Under the pieces are notes generated by a model. That model was not told the DNA's origin. It saw only the letters and a list, made by a program, of their open reading frames with translations, and ran no database searches. Shown here one piece after another: positions 9,791-18,493 of a DNA stretch of 56,834 nt. Within the stretch, counting starts at the first letter, position 1. Every line of letters starts with the position of its first letter. This DNA comes from Crocinitomicaceae bacterium (GTDB lineage Bacteria > Bacteroidota > Bacteroidia > Flavobacteriales_D > Crocinitomicaceae). A program made the translations under genes and the position numbers. The stretch spans positions 1 through 56,834 of the forward strand of contig JABURP010000065.1 in assembly GCA_014762645.1 (NCBI GenBank), given 5' to 3'.

Positions 9791-10744
9791 ATGAGTGAAG
9801 AGATCGAAAAAGTCAAATGCCTGATTATTGGATCAGGACCAGCCGGTTATACCGCAGCCATTTACGCTTCAAGAGCGAATATGAAACCAGTTTTATATCA
9901 GGGACTACAACCTGGAGGGCAGTTAACCACTACCAATGACGTAGAAAACTTTCCGGGTTATCCGGATGGAATTACGGGTCCTGAAATGATGATTGAATTG
10001 CAGAAGCAGGCTGAACGTTTTGGTACAGATGTTAGAAGTGGCTGGATTACGAAAGTTGACTTTACCGGTCCTGTTCACAAGGTTTGGGTAGATGGAGAAA
10101 AAGAAGTTCACGCAGACACAATAATCATTTCCACCGGGGCATCTGCGAAATACCTGGGGATAGAATCCGAGCAGCATTATTTAAATACAGGCGGTGGAGT
10201 ATCTGCCTGTGCTGTCTGTGATGGTTTTTTCTATAAAGGTCAGGAAGTAGTTATCGTTGGAGCTGGTGATTCGGCTTGTGAAGAAGCGGGTTACTTATCA
10301 AACATTTGTACAAAAGTTACCATGTTGGTACGTAGAAATGAGTTTCGTGCATCTGTAATCATGGAGGAGCGAGTTAAAGCGATTGACAACATTGAGATCA
10401 TGTACAACACAGAAATTGATGAAGTACTGGGAGACGGTCAAAATGTGGAAAAAGTGCGTGTAAAGAACAACAAAACGGGAGAAACAACCGAAATTCCATG
10501 TACCGGAGTATTTATTGCCATTGGTCACAAACCCAACACTGATATTTTCAAAGGATGGTTAGATATGGACGAAACGGGATACATCAAAAATATCCCCGGA
10601 TCAGCCAAAACAAATATTGAAGGTGTTTTTGTTTCAGGGGATGCTGCGGATCATGTCTACAGACAAGCTGTTACAGCAGCTGGAACAGGATGTATGGCGG
10701 CATTGGATGCGGAAAGATACCTGGCCGCTAAGGGGCTGCATTAA
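9791..10744 (+). CDS. trxB: Thioredoxin-disulfide reductase
   Basis: 317 aa from the ATG at 9791. It has an FAD-binding GSGPAGYTAAIYASRAN motif near residue 14, the redox-active CAVCDG (CxxC) near 138, an NADP-binding GAGDSACEEAGYLS and the C-terminal FAD motif GVFVSGDAAD. It passes electrons from NADPH to thioredoxin in the cytoplasm; a thioredoxin gene lies in the same window at 34100-34417. It is divergent from the helicase and followed by a strong hairpin terminator. Length and motifs match the family throughout. Confidence 0.97.
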   Translation: MSEEIEKVKCLIIGSGPAGYTAAIYASRANMKPVLYQGLQPGGQLTTTNDVENFPGYPDGITGPEMMIELQKQAERFGTDVRSGWITKVDFTGPVHKVWVDGEKEVHADTIIISTGASAKYLGIESEQHYLNTGGGVSACAVCDGFFYKGQEVVIVGAGDSACEEAGYLSNICTKVTMLVRRNEFRASVIMEERVKAIDNIEIMYNTEIDEVLGDGQNVEKVRVKNNKTGETTEIPCTGVFIAIGHKPNTDIFKGWLDMDETGYIKNIPGSAKTNIEGVFVSGDAADHVYRQAVTAAGTGCMAALDAERYLAAKGLH

Positions 10745-10765
10745 AAAGCATTGTATGAATATTAG

Positions 10766-10797
10766 AAAAGCTCTCTTGTTGCAAGAGGGCTTTTTAT
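10766..10797 (+). terminator. Rho-independent terminator after trxB
   Basis: AAAGC-CTCTTG/CAAGAG-GGCTTT hairpin with a TTG loop, followed by TTTTTATTT. It lies 22 bp after the trxB stop and also stands between trxB and convergent recR. Confidence 0.8.
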
Positions 10798-10863
10798 TTG
10801 CTGTTCAATTTCAAACACGGGCAATTTCTTCCAGATATAGAGCGGTAAGTTGAGGATTAAGAC

Positions 10864-11484
10864 TTACTTTCTCACCAGGTTCATGTCAAATGGCATACGG
10901 TTGATGATTGATCTTCCCAGGGTAAGTTCATCCGTATACTGGAGTTCAGTTCCAACTGCCACGCCTCTTGAAAGGGTGGTGATCTTGACATCAAAATCGG
11001 CCAATTTTCTAAACAAAAAGAAGTTGGTTGTATCCCCCTCCATAGAAGAATTCAAGGCTAATATTATTTCGGAAGCCTGTCCTTCAGTTACTCTGTCAAT
11101 GAGTGGATCTATGTTCAGATCATTGGGCCCTACCCCTTCCATAGGAGAAATAACCCCCCCAAGTACGTGATACACGCCAAAATACTGCTGCGTCGACTCA
11201 ATAGCCAGGATATCCCTGATATCTTCTACCACGCATATAATTTCGTGTTTACGGCTATTCTGACTACAGATACTACACATATCTGCATCTGAAATATTGC
11301 CACAAACTTTGCAGGAGGTAACTTTTTCTTTAATCAAACCCAGTGTATCTGCAAATGCCTTTAACTCATCTTCATCTCTCTTGAGTAAATTCAATACCAA
11401 GCGCAAAGCCGTTTTCCTTCCAATTCCGGGAAGTGAAGCAAAATGCTCTACTAAATCTTCTACATGTTTAGAGGGGATTGACAT
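10864..11484 (-). CDS. recR: Recombination mediator RecR
   Basis: 206 aa. N-terminal helix-hairpin-helix (HFASLPGIGRKTALRLVLNL), a four-cysteine zinc finger (CKVCGNISDADMCSIC) near residues 57-72, then a Toprim domain (ICVVEDIRDILAIE, and VLGGVISPMEGVGPNDL). RecR with RecO loads RecA at gaps during RecF-pathway repair. Length is standard. No dnaX or ybaB homologue accompanies it here. Confidence 0.96.
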   Translation of the reverse strand: MSIPSKHVEDLVEHFASLPGIGRKTALRLVLNLLKRDEDELKAFADTLGLIKEKVTSCKVCGNISDADMCSICSQNSRKHEIICVVEDIRDILAIESTQQYFGVYHVLGGVISPMEGVGPNDLNIDPLIDRVTEGQASEIILALNSSMEGDTTNFFLFRKLADFDVKITTLSRGVAVGTELQYTDELTLGRSIINRMPFDMNLVRK

Positions 11485-11576
11485 AGTACAAAATTACAAG
11501 AAAGTAATTGACGCCGGACGCCTTGTTAAGGATAATATTAACAACATTTTACCAATAAATTAGATAATTTAGCCGA

Positions 11577-12587
11577 ATGCTCAAGGCCTCCGTCGAAAAA
11601 ATCACCTTACAATTCAAACGCCCAGCCGGGACCTCCAGAGGAATTTTAAGCACCAAAAACTCCTGGATCATCTCACTTTGGAATGATGAAAAACCGGGAA
11701 TAACAGGAAAAGGAGAAGCTTCCATAATTGAATCCCTTTCTCCTGAATGGTCAGATGAATATGAAAATGAACTACGGGACATTCTATCCAATATTCACCT
11801 GTTTTCGGAAGATGACCTGATAAACTTCCCTTCTATTCGCTTTGGGATTGAGGCTGCTTTAAAAGATTTGAAAAACGGAGGTAAACGAGAATATTTTGAC
11901 AATGCATTTACAAGAGGTGAAGAAGGAATTCGAATAAATGGATTGATCTGGATGGGTGACAAGTCGTTTATGTTGGATCAGATTAAAGAGAAACTGGAGA
12001 TGGGGTTTTCATGCATTAAATTAAAGATCGGTGCCATTGATTTTGATGCTGAACTTGATTTATTGCGCTTTATTCGGGCGAAGTTTTCTAAGGAAACATT
12101 GGAACTACGGGTGGATGCTAACGGAGCATTTGCACCTAAGGATGCACTGGAAAAACTTGAAGCATTGAGCAAGTTCGACCTCCATTCAATTGAGCAGCCA
12201 ATCAAACAACGGCAATGGGAAGAAATGGCTCAGCTTTGCAAAAAAACTCCATTACCTATAGCGCTGGATGAAGAGTTGATTGGCATTAACGAAATGTCCC
12301 TAAAACAGCAAGTACTCAACACAATTAAGCCTCAGTACATTATTCTTAAGCCTAGTCTGGTTGGTGGGTTTACAGCATCTGACGAATGGATTTCACTGGC
12401 AGAAAAAATGAATATTGGATGGTGGATCACCTCTGCGCTGGAAAGCAATGTAGGGTTGGACGCAATTGCTCAATATACCGCTACAAAAAACAACCCCATG
12501 CCTCAAGGATTGGGCACGGGGCAGTTATTTAAAAATAATGTAACATCAACGCTAAGGATAAAGCGTGATTTCTTATTTCACCATTAG
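11577..12587 (+). CDS. menC: o-Succinylbenzoate synthase (enolase superfamily)
   Basis: 336 aa. The muconate-lactonizing/enolase barrel is seen in IKLKIGAIDFDAELDLL (first catalytic Lys), LRVDANGAFAP (metal Asp), HSIEQPIKQ (metal Glu), IALDEELIG (metal Asp/Glu) and IILKPSLVGGF (second catalytic Lys). The N-terminus (LQFKRPAGTSRGILSTKNSW) is the form I know from flavobacterial MenC, which dehydrates SHCHC to o-succinylbenzoate in menaquinone synthesis. A dipeptide epimerase is the main alternative in this superfamily. No other men genes are adjacent. Its stop overlaps the convergent carbonic anhydrase stop by four bases. Confidence 0.85.
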   Translation: MLKASVEKITLQFKRPAGTSRGILSTKNSWIISLWNDEKPGITGKGEASIIESLSPEWSDEYENELRDILSNIHLFSEDDLINFPSIRFGIEAALKDLKNGGKREYFDNAFTRGEEGIRINGLIWMGDKSFMLDQIKEKLEMGFSCIKLKIGAIDFDAELDLLRFIRAKFSKETLELRVDANGAFAPKDALEKLEALSKFDLHSIEQPIKQRQWEEMAQLCKKTPLPIALDEELIGINEMSLKQQVLNTIKPQYIILKPSLVGGFTASDEWISLAEKMNIGWWITSALESNVGLDAIAQYTATKNNPMPQGLGTGQLFKNNVTSTLRIKRDFLFHH

Positions 12588-13216
12588 TTGGCGAGTACAT
12601 TTTCAGTCATAAACTCAACCTGTCCGGTTTCTACACTGTAAAGCGCTCCAACTATTTCTATCTCATTGTTCTCCTCCATTTCTGCAAGAACAGGACTCTT
12701 TTCCCGGATCTCCTCTATGGCATTTCTTACATTCTCAATGGTTACTTGTTCTACAGCTTCAGGTTCCATTTTTTCACCTGAAGGATTAACCTGTTTAACA
12801 GCCGGTTGAATCTTATCCAACAATGGTGTTAAATTGCCCATTTCAACGTGATTACAAGCTCCGTTAACTGCTCCGCAACGCGTATGCCCCATTACGACAA
12901 CAATCTTAGACCCTGCAATTTTACACGCAAATTCCATTGAACCAAGAATATCTTCATTGACAATATTTCCAGCAATTCTCACCGAAAAAATATCACCAAT
13001 ACCCTGGTCAAAAACCAGCTCTGCCGGTACCCTGGAGTCAATACAACTCAGAATAACCGCAAAGGGAAACTGTCCGCTGCTGGTTGCAATAACCTGCTCT
13101 TTCAGATCCCGGTTTGCCATGTTGTTTTGCACAAATCGTTTATTTCCTTCCACCAAAATTCTGTGCGCATCTTTTGGCGTTAAGTTTTCCTGTATTTCTT
13201 TAGTTTGTGTTCTCAT
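12584..13216 (-). CDS. Beta-class carbonic anhydrase
   Basis: 210 aa. The zinc ligands and catalytic dyad of beta carbonic anhydrases are present: SCIDSRVP (Cys, Asp, Arg) near residue 57 and MGHTRCGAVNGA (His, Cys) near 110. It interconverts CO2 and bicarbonate in the cytoplasm. It lies 24 bp downstream of a SulP transporter on the same strand, the usual pairing for bicarbonate uptake linked to its conversion. Confidence 0.93.
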   Translation of the reverse strand: MRTQTKEIQENLTPKDAHRILVEGNKRFVQNNMANRDLKEQVIATSSGQFPFAVILSCIDSRVPAELVFDQGIGDIFSVRIAGNIVNEDILGSMEFACKIAGSKIVVVMGHTRCGAVNGACNHVEMGNLTPLLDKIQPAVKQVNPSGEKMEPEAVEQVTIENVRNAIEEIREKSPVLAEMEENNEIEIVGALYSVETGQVEFMTENVLAN

Positions 13217-13240
13217 ATTTTAAGTTTTTAATTGTCTTAA

Positions 13241-14914
13241 TTAATCTTCTAAACCAAGTTTTTCTTTGTGAATAAATTCGACTGTTATGTCTCTATCTTC
13301 AGCCCCTTTCACGAAGTCATCAATCGCTTCTTTCACGTCATAATCGATATCAACTGATTTGGTGAGATCAAGTACAACCGTTTTCCCATCCTCAATTTCA
13401 TCCAGCGTCCTCATAATGCTGGCTTTATTCAGGAAGTTAGCATGCGCAGATAGCACCAATACTATTTTATCATCACCGTGATCGGAATCGTGAAATGACT
13501 TAATAATACTGGCCGAATTCTCTTTTTTCTCTTCATCCGTAACAGCTTTGCCATTCTCTCTTTTAAGGAAATAAGAAACTCTGTAATTTTTGTAAAAGAG
13601 AATTAAAAATCCTACAGCTAGTCCTGCTCCTACTCCTTTTAATAAATCAGATAACAACATCACGATAATTACAACAAAGAAAGGAACAAACTGTTCCCAA
13701 CCTGCTTTAATCATATCTCTCATGGTCTTAGGACTAGCTAATTTCCAACCAATCAATAGTAGCACTGCTGCCAAAGTAGCTCTTGGAATCATATTCAAAA
13801 CCCCAGGAATTAGTAATACAAATGCCAGTAGGAATCCTCCATGGATAACAGCAGACATTTTAGTCTTGGCTCCTGAAGTAATGTTGGCTGTAGAACGTAC
13901 AATTACCTGTGTGATTGGCAATCCACCGATTAGACCTGACAATAGGTTTCCAACACCCTGAGCCCTCAATTCTCGATTCATTGGTGTCCTTCCCTTATTT
14001 GGATCCATTTTGTCCGTGGCTTCAACACATAGAAGTGTTTCAATAGATGCCACCAGAGCAATAACTACGGCAACACGCCATACACCCGGATCTGAAATTG
14101 CTGAAAAATCAGGGAAATAGAGCATTCCCTTGAACTCTTCCATACTTTGCGGTTCTGGAACACTCACCAAATGCTCACCAGCGATCATCAGGTCGGCATT
14201 TCCCATGAACAAATAAGCAACCCCCACCGAAACTATGATAGCTAACAGTGGTCCTGGAATCATGCTTAATATTTTGTTTTTCTGGATAAACTTAAATCCC
14301 CAAAAAATCAATATGAATAATGATAATGCGGCCACGAATGTAGCTCCCCAGTGTACATTTTCTGTCATCAACCAAAGGTCCTCAAATGTTGTATGACCAT
14401 CTGCCTGCACAAAGTTCATATCTCCTTCCGGATCCTTGTCATACCCAAAAAAGTGAGGTAACTCCTTAATAAAAATGGTTACCCCAATACCGGCCAACAT
14501 TCCTTTAATCACTGAGAACGGAATGTAATAGGCGACAAATCCGGCCTTAACCATTCCCAGGATAAACTGAATTACACCCCCAAGCGCTACTGCCAGCGCG
14601 AACTTTTCAAATCCTCCATTGGCGAATCCTCCAAACTCGATAATAGCCGCACTAACTATAGTAATTAGCCCCGCAGCAGGTCCACTAACTCCAAATCTGG
14701 AGCCACTGAGTGATCCGACAACCAGACCCCCAATAATCCCGGCAATTAGTCCTGGCATGACAACACCTGTGAAATCTTCCATTCCTTCAATTCCACTGTA
14801 GGACGTTGACGCCAACGATATTCCCAAACACAACTGAAGTGCCACAAAAAACACAACCAAACCTGAGGCTATATCGAACTTTAAATAACTAAATAGATTT
14901 TTCTTCTCTTTCAT
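13241..14914 (-). CDS. SulP-family anion transporter with STAS domain (probable bicarbonate uptake)
   Basis: 557 aa from the ATG at 14914 (MKEKKNLFSYLKFDIASGLV); a longer frame to 14959 adds only a non-typical leader. Some ten to twelve hydrophobic segments follow, with the SulP stretch SGSRFGVSGPAAGLITIVSA and the conserved ANITSGAKTKMSAVIHGGFL. A C-terminal STAS domain starts near residue 455 (KIVLVLSAHANFLNKASI). The family moves sulfate, bicarbonate or other anions. The adjoining carbonic anhydrase makes bicarbonate, or anion exchange coupled to it, the best guess. That substrate is inference. Confidence 0.88.
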   Translation of the reverse strand: MKEKKNLFSYLKFDIASGLVVFFVALQLCLGISLASTSYSGIEGMEDFTGVVMPGLIAGIIGGLVVGSLSGSRFGVSGPAAGLITIVSAAIIEFGGFANGGFEKFALAVALGGVIQFILGMVKAGFVAYYIPFSVIKGMLAGIGVTIFIKELPHFFGYDKDPEGDMNFVQADGHTTFEDLWLMTENVHWGATFVAALSLFILIFWGFKFIQKNKILSMIPGPLLAIIVSVGVAYLFMGNADLMIAGEHLVSVPEPQSMEEFKGMLYFPDFSAISDPGVWRVAVVIALVASIETLLCVEATDKMDPNKGRTPMNRELRAQGVGNLLSGLIGGLPITQVIVRSTANITSGAKTKMSAVIHGGFLLAFVLLIPGVLNMIPRATLAAVLLLIGWKLASPKTMRDMIKAGWEQFVPFFVVIIVMLLSDLLKGVGAGLAVGFLILFYKNYRVSYFLKRENGKAVTDEEKKENSASIIKSFHDSDHGDDKIVLVLSAHANFLNKASIMRTLDEIEDGKTVVLDLTKSVDIDYDVKEAIDDFVKGAEDRDITVEFIHKEKLGLED

Positions 14915-14998
14915 TTTAAAAATTACAATTACATATTCAATTTCACCTGCAATGAGCAAGTATCTAATTTCGATTTCCGAATATTTTCCGGAGAAATA

Positions 14999-15349
14999 TT
15001 AAGCTAGATGTAATGTAACTTCCGGAGGCGGAATTTGCACTCCTGGTTTGAATTGAGAATAAATTAAATGAAGTCTGTTAAACCAAACACGTTCCTGATT
15101 TGCTGATACACTTAATTCATTCAAGAAATCAGAAATGATTTTATCGGTGTCTTCGATATCATCAATTTCCTTTTCTTCTTCCTGTGTTTCTTCCTCAAGT
15201 GTCTCACATAATTCAGTCTTTTCATCAAAAATCTGAAAACACAATTTGATGGTTGGTTTACCTGCAAAGAAAACGACCACGGTAAAGATTAGAATCTTTA
15301 CCAATGCATTGGTTCGGAGTGGGTTATTATCTGACGTTTTCATTTCCAA
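14999..15349 (-). CDS. Small membrane-anchored hypothetical protein
   Basis: 116 aa. One hydrophobic segment near residues 18-30 (LVKILIFTVVVFFAGKP), then a strongly acidic stretch (ETLEEETQEEEKEIDDIEDT) and a helical C-terminus. A start at the third residue is also possible. It lies 84 bp upstream of the SulP start on the same strand and could be part of that transcript. No family recognised. Confidence 0.5.
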   Translation of the reverse strand: MEMKTSDNNPLRTNALVKILIFTVVVFFAGKPTIKLCFQIFDEKTELCETLEEETQEEEKEIDDIEDTDKIISDFLNELSVSANQERVWFNRLHLIYSQFKPGVQIPPPEVTLHLA

Positions 15350-15439
15350 CTATGTGGACGTTAAATTTAATCATTCATTACCAATTTTCTATGAGTATTA
15401 ACAATTTTTTAGATTCTTGAAATAACAATCCAAAACAGT

Positions 15440-15473
15440 TTTGACGCGAAATTCGACTGTTTGGTTATATTTG
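15440..15473 (+). promoter_or_regulatory. Putative promoter of the SiaC-like gene
   Basis: TTTG at 15440-15443 and TATATTTG at 15466-15473. The -7 box matches fully; the 22-nt spacing is slightly longer than usual. A transcript would start near 15477, about 25 nt before the ATG. Confidence 0.5.
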
Positions 15474-15501
15474 TATAGGAACTCCCCTTACATTTTGACA
15501 A

Positions 15502-15891
15502 ATGACATACAGTATTGAAGGACAAAGAAGATCACTTAAAGTTGACATCAATGACGAAACCGGGGTGTTTTTATTTGCCGGGGTCTCCCTTCCTGAAAAC
15601 ACAAATTCCTTTTTTGAACCAATCGTAGAAGAAGTCGAAAAGTATCTTCAACAACCAAAGGAAAAGACCATCATTAATTTTTATGTTGAGTATTTAAATA
15701 CAAGTTCGGCGCTTTACCTCAGGCGAATTGTATTACTCTGCGAGGCCGAGTTAGATCTTCAAAACCTTGAAGTAAACTGGCATTACGAAAAGGATGATGA
15801 TGATATCAAAGACTTTGGTGAAGACTTTAAATCAATCTTTGACAATGTAGAGATCAACCTGGTGGAGATATCAGAAAACCCATTTAGTTAG
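15502..15891 (+). CDS. SiaC-family regulatory phosphoprotein (DUF1987)
   Basis: 129 aa. The family pattern is visible: FAGVSLPENTNSFFEPI, then VEYLNTSSALYLRRI and a DDDDIKDFGEDFKSIFDN tail. In characterised SiaC the threonine of the NTSS motif is phosphorylated by the kinase SiaB and dephosphorylated by SiaA, in a partner switch that controls diguanylate cyclase activity and aggregation. Here that residue is T67. No siaA, siaB or cyclase gene is nearby, so the partner must lie elsewhere or differ. The stop overlaps the convergent metallopeptidase stop by four bases. Confidence 0.75.
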   Translation: MTYSIEGQRRSLKVDINDETGVFLFAGVSLPENTNSFFEPIVEEVEKYLQQPKEKTIINFYVEYLNTSSALYLRRIVLLCEAELDLQNLEVNWHYEKDDDDIKDFGEDFKSIFDNVEINLVEISENPFS

Positions 15892-16550
15892 TGGATTTTA
15901 TTCCAGCATTTTTCACATAGTTTCCCTGTACTCTTATCAACTGTTTTGATTGTTTCATTGGCATCATTCATCAGGCACTTTTTTTCCGGGCAATGCCTTA
16001 GTCCAAGAACATGACCCACTTCATGACACGAAATTCTGGTGAGGCGCTTATAAAACATCTTTTGTGTTGCTCCTTTGTGCAATCTATTTGACGACACTAC
16101 ACAAGCTTTTCCGTTAATTCTTCCCAGTCCAAAAATTCCGAAGTCACGGTATTGCCACACGGGTTCTTTAATCTCATTTCGAGACGCATCTTTGTACTTG
16201 GTAATGGAGATATCTTTATTGGTCAAGCCCAACACCATATCTACTGAATCAGGGACATGATGACTCAACCACTCAACCAATGAATCCGCTCTGTAACGTG
16301 GATAGCGAATTTCGGTATATGCCATTTCTGGCAGATCAACAGGTTCCAGAACAACGACTTCAAAATCATACATTCGCTCAACAGCATTCTTTACAGAGTC
16401 CACTTCGTCCGGGTCAATATTGACAAATGGTTGTATACCTACCCTGGTAGGACCACTATCCCAAATTCGAAATTTACCTTTCCTGTTGCAGGAATAAAAA
16501 ATGGCAACTCCCGAACATATCAGAATTGCCATTATCCATAATTTTCTCAT
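15888..16550 (-). CDS. Archaemetzincin-type zinc metalloprotease, lipoprotein
   Basis: 220 aa. The start MRKLWIMAILICSGVAIFYS followed by Cys 21 looks like a lipoprotein signal. The C-terminal half carries the archaemetzincin signature HEVGHVLGLRHC, then four residues and CLMND, with further cysteines in LCEKCW. This combines the metzincin zinc helix with the extra Cys4 site of the AmzA family. Archaemetzincins are usually cytoplasmic in archaea, so the lipid anchor is of interest. It is probably co-transcribed with folD, which ends 11 bp upstream on the same strand. Confidence 0.85.
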   Translation of the reverse strand: MRKLWIMAILICSGVAIFYSCNRKGKFRIWDSGPTRVGIQPFVNIDPDEVDSVKNAVERMYDFEVVVLEPVDLPEMAYTEIRYPRYRADSLVEWLSHHVPDSVDMVLGLTNKDISITKYKDASRNEIKEPVWQYRDFGIFGLGRINGKACVVSSNRLHKGATQKMFYKRLTRISCHEVGHVLGLRHCPEKKCLMNDANETIKTVDKSTGKLCEKCWNKIH

Positions 16551-16561
16551 TTACAATTGCT

Positions 16562-17434
16562 TTACTTCATATCAATTGCCTTAAGGGTGTTTAACATCAG
16601 TGAAGCAATAGTCATTGGTCCAACCCCACCAGGCACTGGAGTAATGTACGAACATTTCGGTGCCACTTCGTCGAATTTAACATCTCCTAACAATTTAAAT
16701 CCGGACTTTTTACTGTCATCAGCAATTCGGTGAATACCGACATCTACAACAACAGCTCCGTCTTTCACCATGTCAGCGGTAATAAACTCAGGTTTACCCA
16801 GCGCAACAATCAAAATATCTGCTCTTTTCGTTACCTCAGCAAGATTCTTTGTGCGCGAGTGTGTCAGTGTTACCGTACAATTTCCCACTTTGGCATTGCG
16901 CGACATTAAAACACTCATTGGTGTTCCTACAATATTACTCCTACCTACTACAACGCAATCTTTTCCAGAAGTTTCAATATTGTACCTGTCCAATAATTCA
17001 ACAATCCCGGCAGGAGTGGCAGGAAGAAAACAAGGTAAGCCCAACATCATTCTTCCGATATTTTCAGGATGAAATCCATCCACGTCTTTAGAAGGACTTA
17101 CCGCAAGTGTTACTTTGTGTTCATCTATATGATCAGGAAGCGGCAATTGAACAATAAAACCATCAATATCATCATCATTATTGAGTTCATCTACTTTTGC
17201 CAGAAGATCTGCTTCTGAGATACTATCGGGTAATTCAAACAGGGTAGAATTGAAACCTACTTTTTCGCAGGTTTTCACTTTTGCATTCACATAAGTTCTA
17301 CTTGCTCCGTCATTCCCTACAATAACTGCCGCTAAATGTGGTGTTTTCTTCCCTTGTTCTTTTAATTGGATCACTTTTTTAGCGATCTCTTCTTTGATTT
17401 CACTGGATGTTTTTTTGCCGTCTAGAAGTTCCAT
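16562..17434 (-). CDS. folD: Bifunctional methylenetetrahydrofolate dehydrogenase/cyclohydrolase
   Basis: 290 aa. Family motifs: the catalytic lysine segment [17 protein letters not shown] (Tyr-x3-Lys), [29 protein letters not shown] (NADP-binding) and [16 protein letters not shown]. It converts 5,10-methylene-THF to 10-formyl-THF in the cytoplasm. Length is standard. Confidence 0.96.
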   Translation of the reverse strand: MELLDGKKTSSEIKEEIAKKVIQLKEQGKKTPHLAAVIVGNDGASRTYVNAKVKTCEKVGFNSTLFELPDSISEADLLAKVDELNNDDDIDGFIVQLPLPDHIDEHKVTLAVSPSKDVDGFHPENIGRMMLGLPCFLPATPAGIVELLDRYNIETSGKDCVVVGRSNIVGTPMSVLMSRNAKVGNCTVTLTHSRTKNLAEVTKRADILIVALGKPEFITADMVKDGAVVVDVGIHRIADDSKKSGFKLLGDVKFDEVAPKCSYITPVPGGVGPMTIASLMLNTLKAIDMK

Positions 17435-17482
17435 GCCTTAAAAATAGCAGTCAGAACCTAAAAAACAAGCTTCTGGCAAGTA

Positions 17483-17896
17483 TTAATTTTGAATTTTTTT
17501 GAGGTCTTCCATGGTCACTTCTCCTCCATCATTCCCCCAGGCATTTAAAATATAATTCACGACAGCAACGGCTTCTTCATCTGTAACATCCTGAGGAGGC
17601 ATGACTTGATCGTATTCCACGCCGTTCACCACCATCACTTCATCTGACCCCTGAACAACCTGCTTCAAAGCACGCTTTGGATCTGCCAATAAATAATCAC
17701 TTTTGGCCAATGGGGGAAAAACTCCTTCCAGTCCTTTACCATCCTTCATGTGACAGGCAACACAGGTGCGACTATAGATTTCTTTTCCTTCGGCATATTT
17801 GCTGTCCACCGGTAGCATATCATCTGAATCTACAGAACCTGAACCACCGCAAGCCATAAGAACTATGGACGTTAAGGATAAGAATGCACACTTCAT
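17483..17896 (-). CDS. c-type cytochrome lipoprotein
   Basis: 137 aa from the ATG at 17896. The longer frame to 17986 overlaps the upstream gene and lacks a signal sequence, so I chose MKCAFLSLTSIVLMACGGSG, a lipoprotein leader with Cys 16. One haem-binding motif, TCVACH, is followed by MKDGKGLEGVFPPLAKSDYL, with axial methionine most likely in QVMPPQDV. This is a class I cytochrome c of periplasmic electron transfer. No oxidase or reductase partner is adjacent. Confidence 0.85.
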   Translation of the reverse strand: MKCAFLSLTSIVLMACGGSGSVDSDDMLPVDSKYAEGKEIYSRTCVACHMKDGKGLEGVFPPLAKSDYLLADPKRALKQVVQGSDEVMVVNGVEYDQVMPPQDVTDEEAVAVVNYILNAWGNDGGEVTMEDLKKIQN

Positions 17897-17918
17897 ACCA
17901 TGTAATTTTGCTACAAAA

Positions 17919-18311
17919 TTATCCTTTTTCAACGAAGAAAAAATTGTTGAGCACACAATAACGTTGGCCCGTTGTAATCGTATCAAAATTTTCTATATAG
18001 GTTGATCCTGCAGTCACGGGATACTCGTCAATACGGTAGGGTTTTAGACTGAATGTCACCTTGCCTAAATACAATTCATTGTCTTCTACGTACCACCGTT
18101 TCACTTTGGTGTCTTTATGCAATTTGTTATTGGTGTACCATTCTACATTTCCCGTACCATCTTCTTCTATGGTGACTTTTTCCCAGGCATCTTCTGCCGA
18201 ATAATGTATCCAAACACCAATGAGTGAAGGAGCACCAGTGCTTAATTCTTCTTTTCCGCAGGAAAACACCAGCAGACAAAAACTACATACTCCCACAGCT
18301 ATGCGAGTCAT
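17919..18311 (-). CDS. Small lipoprotein, lipocalin-like
   Basis: 130 aa. The signal peptide ends in the lipobox VFSCGKEE (Cys 18). The body starts LIGVWIHYSAEDAW and continues with alternating strands, resembling small lipocalin-like domains of Bacteroidota. No function assigned. It lies 22 bp upstream of the cytochrome start on the same strand, so the two may share a transcript. Confidence 0.6.
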   Translation of the reverse strand: MTRIAVGVCSFCLLVFSCGKEELSTGAPSLIGVWIHYSAEDAWEKVTIEEDGTGNVEWYTNNKLHKDTKVKRWYVEDNELYLGKVTFSLKPYRIDEYPVTAGSTYIENFDTITTGQRYCVLNNFFFVEKG

Positions 18312-18394
18312 GTACTAAAATTAGAATTAAAGTTGGCTTTAAATGCTGAGATTCATGATAAGATTTTATCTGCTAATTAGGTCAGGGATTCAAT

Positions 18395-18435
18395 AATTAA
18401 AAAAGAAAGGAGAGTGCCCTATGACGACACTCTCC
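18395..18435 (-). terminator. Terminator downstream of the DUF4382 gene
   Basis: A perfect GGAGAGTG/CACTCTCC stem (18409-18416 and 18428-18435) is followed on the minus strand by CTTTCTTTTTTAA. It lies about 60 bp after the DUF4382 stop and separates it from the lipoprotein-cytochrome pair. Confidence 0.65.
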
Positions 18436-18493
18436 CATTTTCGCCAGTTTGCTTACTTACTTATGACTACTAACGATCGCTTTTTGTTCTTAA

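Noticed and set aside
10850-11170. 106-codon plus-strand frame over recR
   Set aside because: Antisense shadow of a clear RecR reading frame.
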